DNA from: a virus
IMG/VR virus record: IMGVR_UViG_3300020185_000004
Location: 1-33,885 of that record
Length of the DNA: 33,885 nucleotides
Reading direction: 5' to 3' (one strand)
Positions within the stretch are counted from its first letter, which is position 1; each line of letters begins with the position of its first letter. Position numbers and translations under genes: made by a program. Shown here one piece after another: positions 29,015 through 33,885 of the stretch. Below the pieces are notes generated by a model. The model saw only the letters and a list, made by a program, of their open reading frames with translations, made no database searches and had not been told where the DNA came from.

Positions 29015-32000
29015 GCGTTTCTAGCGCCTCCAGTAAACATTCCTATTCGTAGTGGTTGAGCAAGCTTACGCCGTGTCAGTCCCTGACGGAATGGGTCAAA
29101 ATTAACAGGCTGTATCGGTGTGGCCGCGGCTATTTGACCTGGCATCATTGCTTGTTGTGCCGCAAGACCCATTAATCCAGCGCCAAGCCCTTGGCCTAAT
29201 CCGGCTATTCCTTCTCCAAGACCTCCAAGCCCCTCTCCAACTGTTTCGCCCAATCCTCCAAAACCCGTTTCTAATTGAGTTTTAATATTTTCGGATAGCC
29301 CTTGAATGTTTTCTCCAAGACTAGTATTAGCGCCTTCAATAGAAGTTACTACTGTCTTTATGTCGGTTCCCATGTTGGTTGCTAGACTGCTTAAGCCTTT
29401 AAGGACACTTGCTTCTAGCTCTGTAATATCCCCGCCAACACCAGTTCCTAGCTTAACAATAGCATTCTCGATATCTGTAGTTTGCACTCCTAAAGAGTCA
29501 GCAAGACTTTTAACCCCCTCATTTACCGCGGTTTTTACTCCGCCTACTGCTTGACCAACATCGCTAATGCCCTCTTCAAGACCAGTAATTCCTTCTCCAA
29601 GTCCCGTTCCAAGCGTTGTAACTGAATCAACTACAGACTTAATGTCTAAGCCTAGGCTAGTGGAAAGATCGCCCATTCCTTTAAGAATTTCTACTTCAAG
29701 ATCGGTAAGGTCTTTCCCCGTTGTAGTTCCAAGATTAGAGACGGCTTTAACCAAAGCCTCTGTTGATAAGCCAAGGCTTTCAGCAAGACCTTTAATTCCT
29801 GTTTGAACACCGGTAACTCCTGTACCAATGTCAGTAAGCTGTCCTCCTAAACCTTTAATGTCTTCAGAAATGCCTTCTTCAAGACCTGTAACAGACTTGA
29901 CCACATCTCCAATATCAACACCTAAATTTTCAGAAAGATCTCCCAGTCCTTTAAGAATGCCAGACTCTAATTCAGTAAGATCCTTTCCGGTTGTAGTCCC
30001 AAGTTCAGACACCGCTTTAACCAAAGCATCAGTTGAGAGTCCTAAGCTTTCGGCAAGATCTTTAATTCCTTTATCTACGCCGCCAATTCCTGTGCCAATA
30101 CCGGTAAGTTGCTCTCCTAAATCTTTAATACCATCTGCAACGCCTTCTTCAAGACCTGTGACGGACTCAACAACATCCCCAATATCTGTACCAAAGTCTT
30201 TTGAAAGATCGCCAAGCCCTTTAAGAATTTCAGACTGTAAGCTGGTAAGGTCTTTCCCAGTAGAATCGCCAAGATTAGATATTGCTTTAATTAAGCCATC
30301 CGTAGACAACCCTAGGCTTTCTGCTAAATCATCAATTCCGCCTTTAACTCCGGCAATATCCGTAGTTATGCCTTTAAAATCCCCGCTTAACTGAGTGGCA
30401 ACTTGCTCTGCGGTTAATCCTTCAGGAATTCCAGCAACAATGTTTTTTACATCTTTAACAGTTGCGGAAGGGGGAATAGTTATTGCGCCTGAAATTTGTT
30501 CTAGTTGATCTTCTGTAAATCCATAGTTAGACAAAATGTCGCGAACGTCACTGGGGCTTGCAACATCAAGGCCGCCTACAGCTTCTTTAATATCTTTTAC
30601 GGCAGAATCTAAATCCTCACCAACAACAATGCCTTCTAAAGCATTTGCTAAATCAAGCCTATTTATATTTTCAGGCAAAGCGCCAACAATCTGATTAATT
30701 TGGCTTTCAGTAAACGAAAATCCAGACAGTGCATCTTCTACATCTTTAGGGCTGGCAATAGCCACTTGCCCAATAGCGGTTTCAAATAAATTTTTAATTT
30801 GGCTTGTAGTAATTTCTTCAGGGAATTCAATTCCTTTAATAGCCTCGCCAACAATTTTAGTAATCTGATCCGACGTTACACCTAAAGGTATTCTTTCGAT
30901 TTCACCTTTAAGAATTTCTTCTATTTGCTTGGTCGTTATGCCTTCTGGAAATTTAATTCCCTCGACAGCGCTATCAATTATCCTGCGTATTTCTTCTGGA
31001 TCTGCGTCACGACCCGGCTCGCCTCTTGGTCCTTGCTCACCCCGTTCACCGTCTGCACCGTCTATTCCATCAGTACCATCAGTGCCGTCTACTCCATCTC
31101 TGCCGTCAGTACCATCAGTGCCGTCAATGCCATCTGTTCCGTCTTGACCCGGATCTCCTCTTTCTCCATCTAAACCATCTAAACCATCTAAACCATCAAT
31201 TCCGTCTATCCCATCTACGCCATCAACTCCATCCCGACCCGGGTCTCCGTCTATCCCATCTATCCCGTCTCTGCCAGGATCTCCAGCTTGGCCATCAACA
31301 CCATCGATACCATCGATACCATCTACGCCATCAATCCCGTCTATCCCATCTACGCCATCAATCCCGTCTATCCCATCTACGCCATCACGCCCATCAACAG
31401 GAGCAGGTGCAGGGGTAGGCGCAGGCTCTGGAAAGTACTCGGGGAACATGCCAGTTGTAATTGGGTTTTCTGTGTCTGTAGGCGCAGGAGTAGGCGGAGG
31501 AGTTGCTCCGGCTTGACCGTCATCTGACGGGGGCTGTTCTGTAGGAGTAGGAGGCTCTACAGGCTCTGGCTCAGGCGGTGGTTCTGGGACTACCTCTGGT
31601 TCAAACTCGTAATCTTCTGCCTCAAACTCCATACTTGATTCTAAAGGAGTATCTGGAGTTTCTTCAGGGGTTACTGCCGCAAGTCGAGCTTCTTCTGTTT
31701 CAAAAACTTCCCCTTGCTCTACCTCTTCCCATGTTTCTTCTAAGGCGTCGTAATAGTTATTACTTTGTGTATTTTCTAAAACTATGTCGGCCATCTGCCT
31801 TCCGGCTCCACCGGGAAGTGACCCACCATTTGCAAAGTGAGAGTCAAGCCAAGACATAGTATTGCCTTCTAAGTTAACTCTTCCGCTAGCATCAGCATTT
31901 ACTTCACCCTGATATTTAACAAGGTTTGTTCCGTCAGTTAAATAGTAGCCGTCACCTTCAACATCAACTAAATAATATTCGCCGTTTATTGACCCCGGCT

Positions 32001-33729
32001 CTAAACCTACGTGATAAGCAAGGTATGTGTCGTCAATGCTCATTGCGCCGTATTGATTTAATTGAGTTCCATCAGCAAGCATTTGTTCTGCGCGAGACCC
32101 AGTAACCCCGTCTTCTGGATAAATAATCTGACCTTCAGGACCAACAACCTCTGTTGTATCTGCTCTAAGATCTGCCGTTGTGTCTTCTAACTCAGATCCT
32201 GCCGCGTCTACTGTACTTTCTCCGGGAACACTAAAGTCTGGTGTTGGCTCTGGGGCGTACATTTCATTAAGGCTGTCAGAAATTCGTTGCAAAGAAGCCG
32301 TCATTGCTTCTGACTGTTGCGTTGCAAGAGCTTCGTTAACAGTGTTTTCCATGTTTCTTAGGACTTCTTCTTCAGCGTCTGCGCCAACTGATTGTCCTAA
32401 CCGTAATGCCTCTAACCGTTGCTCTTCTGTTACTGGCTGACCTGCTTTTATAGCGTCTTGAATTGGGCCCATTATAAAATTAGCAAGCTCTTGTGCGCCG
32501 GTCATTACACCAGACGCAACAATTTGATCCATGTCTAAACTACCGTCAAACACTCCCTGCCGTATCGCAGTCATGCCCATAGCGTTTAAAACATTGTCTA
32601 CTTCTTCTATGCCTGTTATGGCGGTAACGTCAAAGCCTAGCTGGTCGTTTAGATTTTTAAGAACTTCAGGCGACATAACTTGACTAAGAGCCTGTCCTAG
32701 CCCTGCTGTCGCGGCTGTTTGCAACAATTGATCTGGGTCAATACTGCCTGTAGTAACTGCCTGTGTAATTGCATTGCTTAAAGTTGCAGATCCAACGGTG
32801 CCTAAAGCTGGGGCTACTGCGGCTACAGCGGCTCCTGTACCTACCGTCAAAGCAGTAACCATTGCCATCTTAACGTAGTCAGTAAGACCAGCATGATCTT
32901 CGTTAACAGTCTTTACATAGGCAGAACCGTTCCACCGAAACTTGTCACCCGTCTCACTGTAAACAGTATCGCTAACGCCGTACTTTTTTAGCAGTGCCTG
33001 GTTAGCTTCTGAGTTAACCCAATTGTTATAGGCGGCAGATTGATTTTGTGTGCGCTCTCCAAACAACTCTTCATACGTAGATGACGCATCGTCACCGTAC
33101 TGAGTTAGATCCTCACCCTCAAGGATCATTAGATCGTCTTCAGACAAGCTACCTGTGTACTCGTCCCAGTTACCTACGTCGTAATCGCCAGCCTGAATTA
33201 ATTCTTCACGCTCAGTCATGTAAGCAAGGTAGTTATCAAAGTCGCCAAAGACTTCAGGCAGACGGTTTACAGTGTCGCCCTCAAAGTATGCTCGTAGCTC
33301 TGCTTCGGTTACTTGCTCTGCCTCTCGACTTCCGTACAAAGAAGTTGGACTAGCATCGCCACGCTCTGCGCCTTCAAAGAATGTAAAGGTCATTTCAGCG
33401 GGAGCTTCTGGCTCACCCTTAACGTCCTGCATAGGCTTAATACCGCCTGTCTCAGGCGCAGGGGCTGGAGCATCAGTACCAGTCTCTTCTGTTACACCAC
33501 CAACAGGACCGCCATTAGGATCAAAGCCGCCAGTTTCTCCAGCAGGTGCTTTAGTAGGATCAGTAGTAGGAGTGCCTGTGGGTAATGTCTCAGTAGGCGT
33601 AGTAGTTTTAGTAGTGGGCGCAGGCTTAGTCAGCATTCCTTCAGCCCTTTCAGGACTTACAGGTACGTACCCAATAGGAGTATGCTCAACAAGCTGTCCG
33701 TTTATTTCTAAAATATCACCGTACGCCAT
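29011..33729 (-). CDS. Giant collagen-like repeat virion protein, 1572 residues
   Basis: Largest gene. Start taken as ATG 33729 (GGAAG upstream); a TTG extension lies inside the holin gene. Order: N-terminal MAYGDILEINGQLVEHTPIG; Thr/Pro-rich linker (~40-105); acidic region; hydrophobic Gly/Ala segment (~283-303); Pro-rich stretch (~700-765); 43 uninterrupted Gly-x-y triplets (~778-907), mostly GID, GVD and GTD; weak helical repeats (~908-1120); then at least four ~90-residue repeats (DLAESLGLSTDALVKAV...GKDLTELE..ILKGLGDLS); Gly-rich C-terminus ending QPLRIGMFTGGARNA. Probably a long trimeric fibre or whisker, or a tail/neck component; location next to tail genes supports a virion role. Confidence 0.75.
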   Translation of the reverse strand: MAYGDILEINGQLVEHTPIGYVPVSPERAEGMLTKPAPTTKTTTPTETLPTGTPTTDPTKAPAGETGGFDPNGGPVGGVTEETGTDAPAPAPETGGIKPMQDVKGEPEAPAEMTFTFFEGAERGDASPTSLYGSREAEQVTEAELRAYFEGDTVNRLPEVFGDFDNYLAYMTEREELIQAGDYDVGNWDEYTGSLSEDDLMILEGEDLTQYGDDASSTYEELFGERTQNQSAAYNNWVNSEANQALLKKYGVSDTVYSETGDKFRWNGSAYVKTVNEDHAGLTDYVKMAMVTALTVGTGAAVAAVAPALGTVGSATLSNAITQAVTTGSIDPDQLLQTAATAGLGQALSQVMSPEVLKNLNDQLGFDVTAITGIEEVDNVLNAMGMTAIRQGVFDGSLDMDQIVASGVMTGAQELANFIMGPIQDAIKAGQPVTEEQRLEALRLGQSVGADAEEEVLRNMENTVNEALATQQSEAMTASLQRISDSLNEMYAPEPTPDFSVPGESTVDAAGSELEDTTADLRADTTEVVGPEGQIIYPEDGVTGSRAEQMLADGTQLNQYGAMSIDDTYLAYHVGLEPGSINGEYYLVDVEGDGYYLTDGTNLVKYQGEVNADASGRVNLEGNTMSWLDSHFANGGSLPGGAGRQMADIVLENTQSNNYYDALEETWEEVEQGEVFETEEARLAAVTPEETPDTPLESSMEFEAEDYEFEPEVVPEPPPEPEPVEPPTPTEQPPSDDGQAGATPPPTPAPTDTENPITTGMFPEYFPEPAPTPAPAPVDGRDGVDGIDGIDGVDGIDGIDGVDGIDGIDGVDGQAGDPGRDGIDGIDGDPGRDGVDGVDGIDGIDGLDGLDGLDGERGDPGQDGTDGIDGTDGTDGRDGVDGTDGTDGIDGADGERGEQGPRGEPGRDADPEEIRRIIDSAVEGIKFPEGITTKQIEEILKGEIERIPLGVTSDQITKIVGEAIKGIEFPEEITTSQIKNLFETAIGQVAIASPKDVEDALSGFSFTESQINQIVGALPENINRLDLANALEGIVVGEDLDSAVKDIKEAVGGLDVASPSDVRDILSNYGFTEDQLEQISGAITIPPSATVKDVKNIVAGIPEGLTAEQVATQLSGDFKGITTDIAGVKGGIDDLAESLGLSTDGLIKAISNLGDSTGKDLTSLQSEILKGLGDLSKDFGTDIGDVVESVTGLEEGVADGIKDLGEQLTGIGTGIGGVDKGIKDLAESLGLSTDALVKAVSELGTTTGKDLTELESGILKGLGDLSENLGVDIGDVVKSVTGLEEGISEDIKGLGGQLTDIGTGVTGVQTGIKGLAESLGLSTEALVKAVSNLGTTTGKDLTDLEVEILKGMGDLSTSLGLDIKSVVDSVTTLGTGLGEGITGLEEGISDVGQAVGGVKTAVNEGVKSLADSLGVQTTDIENAIVKLGTGVGGDITELEASVLKGLSSLATNMGTDIKTVVTSIEGANTSLGENIQGLSENIKTQLETGFGGLGETVGEGLGGLGEGIAGLGQGLGAGLMGLAAQQAMMPGQIAAATPIQPVNFDPFRQGLTRRKLAQPLRIGMFTGGARNA
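29300..30360 (-). repeat. 270-bp repeats encoding ~90-residue helical modules
   Basis: Within the collagen-like gene, the region encoding (A)ESLGLSTDxLVKAV recurs at an exact 270-bp spacing (anchors 29771, 30041, 30311) and once more after 282 bp (29489). The copies are diverged in sequence but similar throughout, so old duplications kept by selection. Confidence 0.85.
31321..31387 (-). repeat. 27-bp exact tandem repeat in collagen-coding DNA
   Basis: A 27-bp unit (three Gly-x-y triplets on the minus strand) occurs twice perfectly, 31321-31347 and 31348-31374, with 13 further matching bases. A likely place for slippage in steps of nine residues without frame loss. Confidence 0.85.
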
Positions 33730-33730
33730 A

Positions 33731-33885
33731 TTACTTCTTCCAGTTAGCCAGGCCGCGAAGGCCAAACGATGCCGCTACAGCCGCACCCAAGAAACCTTTG
33801 TACCACTCAGGCATAGCGTTGAGTGCTTCAAAGCCCGACATTACTACAGGAACCATGCTAGGAAAGAACGCAAGAATACATGGGA
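33731..33885 (-). CDS. Holin-like membrane protein, C-terminal part (same gene as 1-317)
   Basis: C-terminal codons of the gene described at 1-317. The 317 nt from the left end plus 28 unique nt here make 345 nt, exactly 115 codons including the TAA stop at 33731-33733. This in-frame join independently confirms circularity. The encoded end is the second hydrophobic segment and the basic tail. A purine-rich stretch (GGAAGAAG) just before the TAA also serves as Shine-Dalgarno for the collagen-like gene, in the arrangement TAA-T-ATG. Confidence 0.7.
   Translation of the reverse strand, partial: PCILAFFPSMVPVVMSGFEALNAMPEWYKGFLGAAVAASFGLRGLANWKK
33759..33885. repeat. Right copy of 127-bp end overlap
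   Basis: Identical to positions 1-127. Removing one copy gives a unit genome of 33,758 bp. Confidence 0.95.

Noticed and set aside
31005-31400. CRISPR-like short repeats
   Set aside because: Repeats encode Gly-x-y triplets in frame, no unique spacers; collagen-coding DNA.
30925-31527. Several plus-strand ORFs antisense to the collagen and Pro-rich regions
   Set aside because: Low-complexity translations produced by the repeats on the opposite strand; no ribosome sites.
33730-33765. 12-codon extension of the collagen-like protein from a TTG
   Set aside because: Lies in the C-terminus of the holin gene; the ATG at 33729 has its own ribosome site and standard TAA-T-ATG spacing.

Overview
The window reads as one complete podovirus-type tailed-phage genome cut open at an arbitrary point. 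Positions 1-127 and 33759-33885 are identical, so the contig closes into a circle or a circularly permuted molecule of 33,758 bp. The closure is confirmed by the holin-like gene: split by the window ends, it joins in frame across the repeat to give exactly 115 codons including its stop. An overlap of exactly 127 bp suggests a short-read assembly artefact rather than a biological terminal repeat. The protein types (portal with Gln-rich tail, tail tubular A/B-like pair, three ejection-type proteins, collagen-like fibre, KGLYANI and PGKKK basic peptides) remind me of uncultured marine podoviruses. That host/habitat guess is memory-based inference.

On the circle there are two gene blocks. The late block is all on the minus strand. 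It starts at about 12.2 kb and runs leftward through the ends to 21.7 kb: small terminase candidate, M15-type endolysin, large terminase, portal, a cluster of tiny basic or zinc-ribbon proteins, scaffold, major capsid protein, intrinsic terminator, tail fibre, accessory tail proteins, two membrane-associated small proteins, holin, a 1572-residue collagen-like repeat protein, tail tubular A-like and B-like proteins, and three internal-virion/DNA-ejection candidates. The early block lies between 12.8 and 21.7 kb, mostly on the plus strand: a DUF736-like protein, small unknowns, an ArdC-like antirestriction protein, zinc-ribbon mini-proteins, an HTH-metallophosphoesterase, a RepA/DnaB-type RecA-fold ATPase, a NinB-like protein, a sigma-region-4-like HTH protein and a NinG/Rap-like protein. 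Inside it lies a minus-strand island (17.87-19.20 kb) with a Rad52/Sak-like annealing candidate, an HTH protein, an SSB-like protein with an acidic DDIPW tail and a DUF4224-like protein.

I see no DNA polymerase, RNA polymerase, integrase, tRNA or CRISPR. With only a helicase-type ATPase, the phage probably borrows the host replisome and RNA polymerase, which makes its cis-acting DNA important. The most striking signals are non-coding. (1) A 145-bp inverted array (20503-20647) has five 9-bp units of the AGAATGCCC type, an exactly 8-bp spacer and a G5C core, and then the mirror image; a single half-copy stands beside the candidate late promoter at 12274-12319. (2) Two arrays of AACTTT units with a 10-bp period lie in the early control regions (13801-13836 and 19238-19277). 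(3) A 635-bp divergent intergenic region carries a chain of potential stem-loops. (4) Several early genes have a stem-loop leader, then an (A)CCAA-like stretch and a Shine-Dalgarno. Together these look like origin and transcription-control sites, possibly for a regulator not yet described.
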